From Teretinema zuelzerae (GTDB lineage: Bacteria; Spirochaetota; Spirochaetia; Treponematales; Treponemataceae), in contig NZ_JAINWA010000003.1 of the NCBI RefSeq assembly GCF_021021555.1, forward strand, positions 1,550,001 to 1,614,000: a stretch of DNA of 64,000 bases. The letters are read 5' to 3'. This document shows positions 35,301 to 43,380 of this stretch, in pieces; positions within the stretch are counted from its first letter, which is position 1; each line of letters begins with the position of its first letter. The translations under genes and the position numbers were made by a program. A model generated the notes under the pieces. That model was given only the letters and a program-made list of their open reading frames with translations, searched no databases and had not been told where the DNA came from.

Positions 35301-35623
35301 GCTATCAGCTTGCGGCTTCCGGAGGAACGGCTCGATTCCTGCAAAACCACGGCATCGAGGCGGAAAGCCTGCCCTGGCCGCTGGAGGACAAGCATCCGAA
35401 CATCGCGGACGAGCTTCAGGCGGGATTGATCGATCTGGTCATCAATATTCCGAAAAACAACCGGGAAAGCGAATTGAGGAACGACTACAGCATCCGCCGG
35501 TTGAGCGTCGATCTCGGCATCCCGTTGATTACGAACATCAAAATCGCCAAGCAATTCATAGATTCGCTGGAGTGGTATAAAACCCGCGGACTCGAGGTGA
35601 AAAGCCGCGAAGAATATACCTGA
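32381..35623 (+). CDS. carB: CarB-like carbamoyl-phosphate synthase large subunit, eukaryote-like, with degenerate first synthetase half
   Basis: 1080 residues. First half (1-400) begins like animal CPS1 (VLILGSGAHRIGQTGEFD), but the glycine loop after ILRS reads LNSGDERAA, and of the metal ligands (E. coli Q285, E299, N301) only Glu is kept: R283, E297, A299. The central region (about 401-550) is helical. The second half (551-930) is intact with RPSYVSSGAAMSV, ISEHIENAGVHSGDAT, FNIQFLA and IECNLRASRSLPF, the animal-type wording. The C-terminal MGS-like domain (about 940-1080) keeps a Trp in LPWPLED and the Asn in DLVINIP, positions I recall as N-acetylglutamate-binding in CPS1. I infer that an ammonia- or carbamate-using enzyme remains; a regulatory pseudoenzyme is the alternative. 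Confidence 0.85.
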   Translation: MTSYRINTPKTVLILGSGAHRIGQTGEFDSSCLQAIKALKMEGIRTILINPEMTAVHTSEGLADATYFLPITAEFVESVIEKEHPDSLLIHFGGKLAYQCVLELESLGVLEQFNLQVLGTQMPDLDKAFNRESFVAALDEAGIPALRGIKLACGEQNAVPADIEYPVILRSLNSGDERAAHLCGDRAELEHIIRKRFSETACCFVEPFLGEWKEVEIELLRDAMDNCIQVCSMESLDSLGIHNGDSLVVIPAQTLSGDELERMRTAAFQAARRFNIIGEATIRFALHPDTREQLLIEIAPRLSRSTAIASKASGYQIGYITTRISLGFALSETANPLTANSKFCTEPVFDCIALKMPRWDREKFEKADPYLGTEVKAVGEAMAFGRTFPEVLQKAVRMTMPGCPGIHGHGHSFKDIKDSLRNPTDERVFALYEAIRDGWSTERIVKHAHIDPWFISQLRIIARIGEDLSSAGTEQQSEIPQSARSTGKKLLPGKELLLAAKQAGFSDEQIAQCVGSREDKIRALRLELSIRPVSKSIDSTGGESTVRHGGLYMTYSGVSDDVKALGAGAMVLGSGPFHIGSNLEYEWCCASALKTIRAAGKPAIVLNCNPEAVSTDFDIADRVYFEELSLERVCDVYDAERPEGIILSMGGQIPNNLAIPLSRRGIPVLGTQPADIDRAEDRNKFSALLDQLGIQQPEWMEVSSLEAARQFTEKNGFPLLIRPSYVSSGAAMSVAWDDASLKGLLSRAMKVSPDHPVILTRYAENSKEIEIDAVANKGEILAYAISEHIENAGVHSGDATVVLPAQRIYLSTAQAIKKAARKIAAALEITGPFNIQFLAKSTNIQVIECNLRASRSLPFCSKVFHIDMAALAVKAQLGLDVQKIDGSRLDFDHVGVRAAQFSYSRMKGTDPVAGVEMASTGEVGCMGRGVRDAFMKAMLSTGYTIPKKKILLSTGPIENKVDFIESAKKLKSLGYQLAASGGTARFLQNHGIEAESLPWPLEDKHPNIADELQAGLIDLVINIPKNNRESELRNDYSIRRLSVDLGIPLITNIKIAKQFIDSLEWYKTRGLEVKSREEYT

Positions 35624-35691
35624 TCCAAGAATCTTACAATCTGTTAACCCCGCATCTTCGCCGGCAACTGGCGCAAGTGCGGGGCATTTTG

Positions 35692-35697
35692 TATAGT
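35692..35697 (+). promoter_or_regulatory. -10 box of MATE gene, leaderless
   Basis: TATAGT 6 bases before the ATG at 35704; the -35 region is poor. An imperfect GC-rich hairpin (CCCCGCA ... TGCGGGG, 35648-35684) just upstream may end the carAB transcript, but its T-run is weak. Confidence 0.4.
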
Positions 35698-35703
35698 CGT
35701 GGA

Positions 35704-37089
35704 ATGAACATCAAAAAATACATCGGGCCGGCCCATTTCTATAAGATGGCGCTCGGAATAGCCGTTCCGGTAATGCTTCAGGCTCTGCTCCAAAGCCTCG
35801 TATCCCTCATCGACAACTTCATGGTTGCCGGCCTCGGGGACATTAAAATGAGCGGCGTCAATGTAACGAATCAGCTCCTTTTCATCTTCATCGTCGCCTC
35901 GAACACCCTCGTCTCGGGCGGCGCCATTTTCATGTCGCAATTCAACGGCGCTAAAGACCGCGAAGGAATGCAACAGACCTTCCGGTATAAAGTTCTTACC
36001 ATAAGCGTCCTGGCAACGGCTGCGATTGCTCTGTCCCTCCTGTTGCCGTCTCAAATGCTCGGCCTTTTGCTGAATTCGAACTCGCAGAGCGCGGGCATCA
36101 TCGCCGAGGGAAAAACGTATCTTTCCTTAATCGCTCTCACCTTTATTCCGATGGGAATATCGCTTGCGATAGGTTCATCCCTCAGGGAAATAGGCAAGGT
36201 TCGCGCGCCGTTGATCATTTCAGTAGCCGCGACTCTGGTGAATACCTTTTTTAACTGGGTTCTCATATACGGCAACCTGGGCGCTCCGCGAATGGAAGTC
36301 GCGGGAGCGGCAATCGCCACGGTAATCGCGCGCGCGTTCGAGATGATTTTGTTCATCGGCTACGCGGCCGGAACGAAACCGCCGTTCTGGGTAAAGGCGC
36401 GCAGCTTTTTCAACCTCAATCTGCGCCTGTTCGCGGCTATCCTGAGAAAATCAGGAATCATTTTTCTTTCCGAGATGTCCTGGGTGCTGACGGAAACGGT
36501 GATGAACGCGGTGTATAACGGCCGCGGAGGGGCGGAAATAGTATCAGGGATGGCCGGAGGCTGGGCGATAGCGAATCTCTTCATGCTCGTGTTCGGCGGA
36601 ATCCATACATCGGTAGGGGTAATAGTCGGAGGGACTCTGGGCAGGAACGAACTGGAAACCGCGCGCATACAGGCGCGCTGGCTCAGATCGGGAGCCCTCA
36701 TCGTCGGATTCGTCGTGGCTGCGATAGAATGCTTTTCGGTGTTCCTCATCCCGGTAGTATTCGGAAATCTCTCGGCGGAAGCCCGCCTTATCACCCGGAA
36801 CATGCTGTGGGTAATCGCACTGTATATGCCGGTATGGACGTATCTGAACGCGCAGTTTGCTACGGCTCGTTCCGGGGGAGACACGATCATGGGCGCATGG
36901 GTCGACGGCGGCGTGAATACGGTTCTCTTCCTTCCGGGCATTTTTCTGCTCGCGGCCTTCACGAAACTCGGGCCGATCGAGATGTTCGCTATTGTAAAAC
37001 TCACGGATTTTGTTAAAGTAGGGATCGCCCATTGGCAATTGACAACTGAACGCTGGCTGAAAAACCTGGCGGCGCAGCATAAATCGTGA
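35704..37089 (+). CDS. MATE-family multidrug/cation efflux protein
   Basis: 461 residues with twelve hydrophobic helices in two similar halves. N-terminal LGIAVPVMLQALLQSLVSLIDNFMVAGLGDIKMSGVNVTNQLLF and the central SEMSWVLTETVMNAVYNGRGGAEIVSGM match the MATE pattern. It should export organic cations or other compounds using a Na+ or H+ gradient. It lies between carB and arginase, and its stop is 11 bases before the arginase ATG, so the last two may be co-transcribed. Substrate unknown. Confidence 0.9.
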   Translation: MNIKKYIGPAHFYKMALGIAVPVMLQALLQSLVSLIDNFMVAGLGDIKMSGVNVTNQLLFIFIVASNTLVSGGAIFMSQFNGAKDREGMQQTFRYKVLTISVLATAAIALSLLLPSQMLGLLLNSNSQSAGIIAEGKTYLSLIALTFIPMGISLAIGSSLREIGKVRAPLIISVAATLVNTFFNWVLIYGNLGAPRMEVAGAAIATVIARAFEMILFIGYAAGTKPPFWVKARSFFNLNLRLFAAILRKSGIIFLSEMSWVLTETVMNAVYNGRGGAEIVSGMAGGWAIANLFMLVFGGIHTSVGVIVGGTLGRNELETARIQARWLRSGALIVGFVVAAIECFSVFLIPVVFGNLSAEARLITRNMLWVIALYMPVWTYLNAQFATARSGGDTIMGAWVDGGVNTVLFLPGIFLLAAFTKLGPIEMFAIVKLTDFVKVGIAHWQLTTERWLKNLAAQHKS

Positions 37090-37100
37090 AGGAAAAACGA

Positions 37101-38021
37101 ATGAAAGTACGAATAATAGAAATGCCCCTGGATTACGGAGCCAGCAGGCGCGGGGCCGATATGGGGCCGTCTGCGATACGGCTCGCGGGACTCAGGGACA
37201 AGCTTAATTCTCTCGGCATCGACTCCGACGATCTCTATCCGCCCATCGCGATACCGCCTCAGGAGTACATCGATCCCGCCAGCGAACTGCCGGTCGACGG
37301 AGCGAAGCATCTGGGGCCGATACTGGACGCATGCGGCGAGCTTGCGCAGAATGTCGAATCGGTATTGAAGGCGGGAGATTTTCCCCTCATTCTCGGCGGG
37401 GACCATTCAATCGCGCTCGGGTCCCTTGCCGGAGCGGCGTCGGCCCACGCGGAAACGGGAAAAAGGATCGGCGTGCTTTGGGTGGACGCGCACGGAGACT
37501 TCAATACGACGCAGACGACGCCGAGCGGAAACATCCACGGAATGATACTAGCCGCGTCCTGCGGATTCGGAATCCCCGAGCTTACCGGCTTTTACACGGG
37601 AAAACGCAAGGTCGATCCCGCGAACGTGTGCTATATCGGCGTCAGGGATCTGGATAGAGGAGAGCGGGCGCTCATGAAGGAAGCAGGAGTCACCGTCTGG
37701 TCGATGAGCGACATCGACCGCAACGGGATTTCAAAAACTGTGGCCGAAATCACCCGTCATTTCAGAGAAAACGTCGATACCGTCCACGTCAGCTTCGACA
37801 TCGACGCTATCGATCCGCGCTTCGCTCCCGGAGTCGGCATCGAAGTTCCCGGAGGACTTACCTACCGGGAAGTTCTGTTTTTAATGGAAGAAATGGCGAA
37901 TACGGGGATGGTCTCGTCCGCCGATATGGTTGAAGTGAATCCGGTCCACGACATCCGCAACAGCACGGCGAAAATGGCAGTCAACCTCATCGGCAGACTG
38001 CTTGGCGAAACGGTGTTCTAG
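37101..38021 (+). CDS. rocF: Arginase
   Basis: 306 residues from the ATG preceded by AAGGA. Ureohydrolase manganese motifs: GGDHSIALGS near 95, VDAHGDFNT near 120 and SFDIDAIDPRFAPG near 226, plus GGLTYRE, the form of true arginases rather than agmatinases. It converts arginine to ornithine and urea. With argA and carAB nearby, the locus looks able to close an arginine/ornithine cycle if the other arg genes exist elsewhere. Confidence 0.9.
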   Translation: MKVRIIEMPLDYGASRRGADMGPSAIRLAGLRDKLNSLGIDSDDLYPPIAIPPQEYIDPASELPVDGAKHLGPILDACGELAQNVESVLKAGDFPLILGGDHSIALGSLAGAASAHAETGKRIGVLWVDAHGDFNTTQTTPSGNIHGMILAASCGFGIPELTGFYTGKRKVDPANVCYIGVRDLDRGERALMKEAGVTVWSMSDIDRNGISKTVAEITRHFRENVDTVHVSFDIDAIDPRFAPGVGIEVPGGLTYREVLFLMEEMANTGMVSSADMVEVNPVHDIRNSTAKMAVNLIGRLLGETVF

Positions 38022-38039
38022 ACAGCTCGGAGTTCGTCT

Positions 38040-38648
38040 TTACACGATTTCCTTGGAAAACGAGCCGAGTGCTCCATGTACGAAGCCGATGCGTTCAAGA
38101 TACTTCCAGTGATCTTTTCCGACATTCTCGTACACGAATCGGGAATAGCCTTTGTCCTTGAAATAGGGAAGCTGCTTCTCGAAAAACCAGGTTCCTATTC
38201 TGAGGTCGCGGTATTGAGGCGTAACATAATCGACGAGTATCTGGCACTCGGTCGGGCTCGAGTCCTTCCACGCGAAAAGTCCGGCGATTTCACCGTTGCA
38301 CATGAAGTACGAAAATCCCCGGGCGTCCTCGAACGCGGTTTCTCCGAAAATTTGATCGATCTCATCGCGATGCTTTGAATAAAAGAAATCAAGGAGGGCG
38401 CTGCCGCGTTCCGCTTTAACGAGCTCATACTCGGCTTTGATCCGCGATATGCGGAGAACGAACCAAAGGTCTATGAAAATAATTCCCACATTCATGACAA
38501 CCGTCGGAGCGGAGCGGGTTAAAAAAGCGAAAACTACAAAAAGCAGGGAACCGGCAGCATTTATCCACCGGAGTTTTACGATGGATTTCATTGTCAGCGA
38601 TATGAGAATAATGAAAGAGGCGGTGTAGCCGAGAAGGTCGATATACAT
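38040..38648 (-). CDS. YgjV-like membrane domain fused to GNAT acetyltransferase
   Basis: 202 residues from the ATG (12 bases after AGGAG; a GTG three codons earlier is closer to it). Residues 1-75 are three hydrophobic helices (LLGYTASFIILISLTMKSIVKLRWINAAGSLLFVVFAFL) like YgjV inner-membrane proteins. The rest is a GNAT-like domain (GEIAGLFAWKDSS, ILVDYVTPQYRDLRIGTWFFEKQL, YSRFVYENVGKDHWKYLERIGF). This would be a membrane-tethered acetyltransferase of unknown substrate. Convergent with arginase; stops are 18 bases apart. Confidence 0.7.
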   Translation of the reverse strand: MYIDLLGYTASFIILISLTMKSIVKLRWINAAGSLLFVVFAFLTRSAPTVVMNVGIIFIDLWFVLRISRIKAEYELVKAERGSALLDFFYSKHRDEIDQIFGETAFEDARGFSYFMCNGEIAGLFAWKDSSPTECQILVDYVTPQYRDLRIGTWFFEKQLPYFKDKGYSRFVYENVGKDHWKYLERIGFVHGALGSFSKEIV

Positions 38649-38732
38649 GTAGTTCACAGTCTCCTATGAGGCTCAGTATACCGGCTCTTCAGTATTTTTT
38701 CCACCATCGCCCTTCTGCTTCGAAGGGCGCAA

Positions 38733-38900
38733 TCAGCTGCCCTGCTCTTCTTTTGCCTGAAAGGATCCGCATCCGGAACAGCCGGAGCATCCTCCGGAAC
38801 ACCCTCCGCCGGATCCTGTTGACGAGGATTTCCTGAACACGTTCCAGCCGGCGAAAACCGCAAGGGCGATAACTGCAAGTATTGAAAATAAAGTAGCCAT
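38733..38900 (-). CDS. Small cysteine-rich membrane protein (FeoB-associated type)
   Basis: 55 residues, ATG preceded by AAGGAG. One N-terminal helix (LFSILAVIALAVFAGWNVF), then a Gly/Ser/Cys tail with GGCSGGCSGCSGCG (four Cys) like FeoB-associated Cys-rich proteins. No feoB gene is nearby, so a metal-related role is only a guess. Confidence 0.65.
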   Translation of the reverse strand: MATLFSILAVIALAVFAGWNVFRKSSSTGSGGGCSGGCSGCSGCGSFQAKEEQGS

Positions 38901-39040
38901 GAATATCTCCTTAGATAACGATCTAATCATGGGGACAGAGCAACGTACGTCCATAGCAACATACGCCCTATCAAGCTCCATAATTGTTAACCAATACTAA
39001 CTAAAAGATCTTCTTTTTCCGCCAGCTTGTCAACACCGGA

Positions 39041-40030
39041 TCAGCGAAGAATCAATTCAACATCGAGAATTTTGTTCATTTCGCGGGGAACGGATCCTGA
39101 AAGGAAGGAAAAAAGCATTTCCGCGGCGTCGACTCCGATATCCTTCAGGGGTTGCCTGATAGTACAGACGGGTATGTCGAGATAATCGAAAAAGCGGTAA
39201 TCGTCGAAGGCGCCAAGGCCTATTTTTTTGATGTTTTTCCCTGACAATCGAAGAATGTCGATGCAATCGAGGAGAAAGTCGCCGCCGGCGGTGATGTAGA
39301 GAGCGTCGAGATCGGGATATTTTTCTACGATGCGGGCGACTGCTTTTTGCGTGGAGTCGGAGGAATATTCGGTATGGGTCACGTCGTGCCAGTCGATGCC
39401 GGCCTTTTTGAGCGCCGAGAGATATCCGTCGATGCGCTGTTGGCTGTACAGATATCCTGCAGGGCCTGAAAGACAGGCGATTTTCTTGTATCCCCGGCCG
39501 ATCATCCATTGAACCAGCCGCTCGCTCCCGCCGAAATTATCTACGTCTACGGAATAATGCTGAACCTGCGTGTTCCGTCCGATGAACACAAAGGGAATTT
39601 CTTCTTCGATGAGCCGGGAAGTGACGCCTGGATCGATTTGTTCGGCGCCGATAATCAAGCCGTCTACATTCCTGCGCCGTATGACGGCTTCGATGGGAGA
39701 GGCCAGATCGTCGTCGCTTACGGGCGTCAGGATCATGAGGGAATAGTTGCGTCGATTCGCGGCCTGGGCGATTGCGGTAATGATTGCCGACCAATAGGCG
39801 CCGGAAAGGGAGTAGCCCGCTTCGTGAGGGATCAATAAGCCGATGGTTCCGGTTTTGCTCGAGGCAAGGGCCTGTGCCGAGGCGCTTGGTTCGTAATTCA
39901 GCCTTTCCGCCAGTTCGAGTATCCGGCGACGGTTTTCCTCGCTCACTCCCTTGTGGCCGTTCAAGGCCTTTGAAACGGTGCTCTTTGCTACTTTCGCGAT
40001 ATCGGCAATTTCATTGATCGTAAGCTTCAT
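39041..40030 (-). CDS. LacI-family transcriptional regulator, likely controlling the mannan locus
   Basis: 329 residues. N-terminal helix-turn-helix LTINEIADIAKVAKSTVSKALNGHKGVSEENRRRIL (LacI type), hinge with the LASS sequence near 55, then a periplasmic-binding-protein-like effector domain (GTIGLLIP, VDGLIIGAEQI, QQRIDGYLSAL). It lies at the 3' end of the mannan gene cluster in the same direction, 90 bases after the lipoprotein mannanase, with its own operator-like region. Effector probably a mannose-containing sugar (inference). Confidence 0.9.
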   Translation of the reverse strand: MKLTINEIADIAKVAKSTVSKALNGHKGVSEENRRRILELAERLNYEPSASAQALASSKTGTIGLLIPHEAGYSLSGAYWSAIITAIAQAANRRNYSLMILTPVSDDDLASPIEAVIRRRNVDGLIIGAEQIDPGVTSRLIEEEIPFVFIGRNTQVQHYSVDVDNFGGSERLVQWMIGRGYKKIACLSGPAGYLYSQQRIDGYLSALKKAGIDWHDVTHTEYSSDSTQKAVARIVEKYPDLDALYITAGGDFLLDCIDILRLSGKNIKKIGLGAFDDYRFFDYLDIPVCTIRQPLKDIGVDAAEMLFSFLSGSVPREMNKILDVELILR

Positions 40031-40053
40031 GGTTTCACATACCCTACACCAGG

Positions 40054-40079
40054 AAACCGGAGTTGCGCAACCGGAAACA
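40054..40079. promoter_or_regulatory. Operator-like region before the LacI gene
   Basis: GTTGCGCAAC (40063-40072) is a perfect palindrome flanked by AAACCGG on the left and CCGGAAAC on the right, giving a larger imperfect palindrome. The AAACCGG arm resembles the half-sites at 46545-46572 and 50259-50289, so autoregulation is plausible. Confidence 0.5.
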
Positions 40080-40120
40080 AAATCCGGAGAGCCGCGAAGC
40101 TCCCCGGCCGACCGACAGCA

Positions 40121-42307
40121 TCAGTCTTTCTTATACAAAATCAGATCGTCGATATAGACGGTTCCCGGGTAGGCGACGAAGCCGAGGGTCGGGCAGAGCG
40201 TAACGCCGGTGAATTGGGGATTGCTGAAGTACTCGATCTCGACGATTTGGCGATAGTATTCTTTTCCGTCGTCGAGCTTCAGGATTTCGAGATCGCGCAG
40301 ATACTGGTTGCTTTCGTGGAGGCCCGTCTTTACCCAGCCGGGGTCGAAGGCGGCGTAGGGCTGCGTTCCGGGCAGCGAATTTTCCGGTTTTGATTTCGTA
40401 GACGAGGGAACCGCGAGGTCCTTGCGGAAATAGAGAGTGAAGCGGATTTTAGCGCTCCCCGATACTCCTTCAAGCGGAACCATCTTTACCTTGAGTTCTT
40501 CCCATTCGTTGATTCCGGGAAAGTCGGCGTCGACCGCGAGCATTCCGCCGTTAAGCTTCGAGTGCGAGATGGTTTTCAGGCTCGCCTGATACGCGCCCAG
40601 AGAGGAGGCTCCGTAGGTTGAGTCGGCAAAATCGTAGGCGATCAGCTCGCTGTAGGAAACGCGGTTTGATATCGTAATTTTCCGCTCAGGGGTTTCAAGA
40701 ACTGAGCCGTCGTCGAAGGTAAATACGCCTTTGACGGCAAGGATCGTTCCGTCCTCGATAGCATTCGTATCAAGGTTGTATCGCCACGCGTTCTGTTCGC
40801 GGTTGTACTGGAGAAGATTCGATTTCTTTCCGTCGATGTGGAGCCATCCATCCTTGAGGCGTTTGCCCTCTTCGATAACGAGAAACCGCAAGCGGAAAAA
40901 ATCTTTCGCTTCCCGGTCCTTGGCCGGGTCGAGCATATAGACGCGCGTCTTGTCGGCATCTCTTTCTTCCCCCTCGAATCGGGCCGCGTATCTTCTGAGC
41001 AGGGCAGACACATCGCTGTCGTCGTTCATGATTCGGAATCCGTCGTAATCGTCGTAGAGGCCGTCCGCTCCGGGCTCTCCGAATTCTTTATCGTTCGACG
41101 CGGTCAGTATCCAATACATCGATCCGGCGCCGTCCGACTCGAGAACAGTATTGTTCCACAGGTCGTAGATAGCGAGTCTGTTCTGGCCGCCCGAGGCTGA
41201 AATTCCGTACTCTTCAAGAACGACGGGCTTCTTGAGCGCCTTTCCGGAATCGACATGATCCTTGATCCACTTGACGCCCCAGCCGGCGACTGCTTCTGCC
41301 GAAATTCCCCAGCTCTCGGGATACAGGTGATAGGTGCCGTAATCGATATCTTTCAACGCCAGGAGAGCGTCGAAGTCGGTGCCCTCGAAACCGTTATACA
41401 GATGGTTCCCTTCATCCATAAATCCCTGAAGGTCTTTTCTATTGAACGCGCCCTCGTCTCCGACTGCGCATAGCTGGAGCGGAGCGTGTTTCTTTACCCA
41501 GCCGCTCATTTCTTTCGCCCAGGCCGTCACGATTTTTCCGCTTTTATCGTCGGGATTGCGCGGCTCGTTCATAAGCTGCCAGGTCATGATCGTCGGATCG
41601 CGGTTATACGGCACGCCGGTGTAGCTGTTCACGCGGTTCAGCATCCATGAAACATACGCTTTGTACGCTTCGCGGGCTGCGGGATCAGAGTAAAAGTCGG
41701 TAGGCTTCTCAAGATCGAACCACTGTTGCCAGGCGGAGCCCTGCTGGATTCCGCCGAAATCAGCCCAGTAATTGTTAAGCGCTATCACGAGTTTGATGCC
41801 GCGCTTCCCGGCTTCAGCGATGGTGAAATCGAGGCGTTCGAACGCGTCCTTCGCTCCCTTGGCGTTCTTTTTCGATTCAGGCACTCCGAAGGATCCCCCG
41901 GATTCCGCAGTCGGCGGCTCGGTCATCCCGTATACGTTATGGTCGCGGTTCTGGCTGGTCATGCCGTTCATAAAGCCCCACACGCGCAAAACGCGGACAT
42001 CCATGGCGACCGCGGCGTCGAGCACGTCGGAAAGCATTTTGTCGGACTCGTAGTGCATATAGTAGTTGTTCGTGCCGACGAAGCGGAAAGGTTTGCCGTC
42101 GAGCATGAACCGGCCGTCCTTCACCGCGACGAAGCCTTGAGCGGCGGCATGTTCGTTCTGCCGGGAGGCGGCGGTTGCGCAAGCTGCAAGAGAGCAGACA
42201 AGAAGAAGGCCGGCGGCGGCGCGCATCGAAAAAGCGGCTGCGCGGATTAAGACCCGCTGCGCGCGAAAGGCCTGAGAGGCAGGCCTTGCATCGTAATTAA
42301 GATTCAT
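40121..42307 (-). CDS. GH5 lipoprotein glycosidase (endo-mannanase-like) with C-terminal beta-sandwich
   Basis: 728 residues from the ATG preceded by AAGGAG. The N-terminal signal has a lipobox LAAC with Cys43, so it is surface- or periplasm-anchored. Residues 60-470 are a GH5 TIM barrel like bacterial beta-mannanases (FRFVGTNNYYMHY, VRVLRVWGF, TWQLMNEPRNP with the acid/base Glu, VVLEEYGIS with the nucleophile Glu). The remaining 250 residues are beta-rich, ending in a domain (about 560-728) similar to carbohydrate-binding modules. It should start mannan breakdown outside the cell. Last enzyme gene of the operon. Confidence 0.82.
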   Translation of the reverse strand: MNLNYDARPASQAFRAQRVLIRAAAFSMRAAAGLLLVCSLAACATAASRQNEHAAAQGFVAVKDGRFMLDGKPFRFVGTNNYYMHYESDKMLSDVLDAAVAMDVRVLRVWGFMNGMTSQNRDHNVYGMTEPPTAESGGSFGVPESKKNAKGAKDAFERLDFTIAEAGKRGIKLVIALNNYWADFGGIQQGSAWQQWFDLEKPTDFYSDPAAREAYKAYVSWMLNRVNSYTGVPYNRDPTIMTWQLMNEPRNPDDKSGKIVTAWAKEMSGWVKKHAPLQLCAVGDEGAFNRKDLQGFMDEGNHLYNGFEGTDFDALLALKDIDYGTYHLYPESWGISAEAVAGWGVKWIKDHVDSGKALKKPVVLEEYGISASGGQNRLAIYDLWNNTVLESDGAGSMYWILTASNDKEFGEPGADGLYDDYDGFRIMNDDSDVSALLRRYAARFEGEERDADKTRVYMLDPAKDREAKDFFRLRFLVIEEGKRLKDGWLHIDGKKSNLLQYNREQNAWRYNLDTNAIEDGTILAVKGVFTFDDGSVLETPERKITISNRVSYSELIAYDFADSTYGASSLGAYQASLKTISHSKLNGGMLAVDADFPGINEWEELKVKMVPLEGVSGSAKIRFTLYFRKDLAVPSSTKSKPENSLPGTQPYAAFDPGWVKTGLHESNQYLRDLEILKLDDGKEYYRQIVEIEYFSNPQFTGVTLCPTLGFVAYPGTVYIDDLILYKKD

Positions 42308-42324
42308 TTCGTCAACTCCTTTTT

Positions 42325-43380
42325 TCATATCATGTGTTCGCGAAAAAGCTCGTACATGTCCCGGTCGATGCGGAAGCCGTTCATCGACTCCCAACGCGCG
42401 CCGGGCCTCCCGTGGGAAGCGATTCCGAAATCGCCTGAAAAATTCCATAGGGCGAACCCCCAGCCGAGCTCGTTGAAAACCGATAACACGTCGGAAAACC
42501 AGCGGAGCGCGAGTGCATTGTCCACCTTGTTGTACACGCCGAATTCTCCGACATGCACCTCGATTCCTGTTTCCGATAGTTCCCGCCAGGGGCGGTAGTG
42601 CTCAAACAGAGCCGCTCTGTCCCAAGTCTTGCCGGCGTAGCGGGTACCGGGATACTCGGGAAGCGGAAGCCCCCGCGTCTCGGAGCACCAGGAAGCGCGG
42701 TAGTGGGTAACCGGCATGGGCTGGTAGCCGCGGGTGCTCAACACGGCGCCGAGGTCTGCGAGTTCCGGGATGGCGATGTTGCCGCCGCCCAGTCCGTCGA
42801 GAACGACGGGCCGCTGCGGCGATTTCGCGCGGATGGCTGCGGCCGTTCGGCGCATGATCGCTTCGTGAGAGTCCCGCGTCATTCCGTACTGTCCGATCTC
42901 GGGAGGCTCGTTTAACAGGTCGAAGCTCAAGAGATCGGCAGGAATCGAGGCGTACCTCCCGGCGAAGAACTCCCATTGAGAAACAAAGGCGTCCCGAGCT
43001 ACGCCGTCCAGCCACAGGTTGTGCCGCTCGCGCTCGTTGCCGTTGATGCAGTATCCCGGAGCACGGTGAAGATTGAGAGAGCAATGCATGCCGCGGCTCG
43101 TCACGGCGCGCACGCAGTCGTCAACCCGTGAAATCATGTTCATGTCGGGTTCTCCGTAGCGGAAATCCCTGATCCAGAAACGGTAATCAAGCGGTATGCG
43201 GACGAAATTGCATCCCATGCCCGCGGCGAAATCGAGCTCCCTTTCGTCGATCACGATATCGCCGGGAGCTGCCGATCCGTCCTCCGCGGCCGAGAACATC
43301 CACAGAAAATTAAAGCCGTACCGCCTCGGTTTCCCGGATTTTGCGGAATCGTTGCGGACTTCGCTCGATAAACCGCTCAT
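42325..43380 (-). CDS. Cytoplasmic GH5 glycosidase
   Basis: 351 residues without signal peptide. GH5 motifs: GFNFLWMF, GMGCNFVRIPLDYRFW, LNLHRAPGYCIN, FDLLNEPP with the acid/base Glu near 165, HVGEFGVYN with the nucleophile Glu near 280 and LGWGFALWNFSGDFG. This pattern is close to cellulase/mannanase-like GH5 enzymes acting on short oligosaccharides. Start overlaps the permease stop by 4 bases, 17 bases before the mannanase. It probably trims imported manno- or glucomanno-oligosaccharides; exact linkage unproven. Confidence 0.8.
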   Translation of the reverse strand: MSGLSSEVRNDSAKSGKPRRYGFNFLWMFSAAEDGSAAPGDIVIDERELDFAAGMGCNFVRIPLDYRFWIRDFRYGEPDMNMISRVDDCVRAVTSRGMHCSLNLHRAPGYCINGNERERHNLWLDGVARDAFVSQWEFFAGRYASIPADLLSFDLLNEPPEIGQYGMTRDSHEAIMRRTAAAIRAKSPQRPVVLDGLGGGNIAIPELADLGAVLSTRGYQPMPVTHYRASWCSETRGLPLPEYPGTRYAGKTWDRAALFEHYRPWRELSETGIEVHVGEFGVYNKVDNALALRWFSDVLSVFNELGWGFALWNFSGDFGIASHGRPGARWESMNGFRIDRDMYELFREHMI

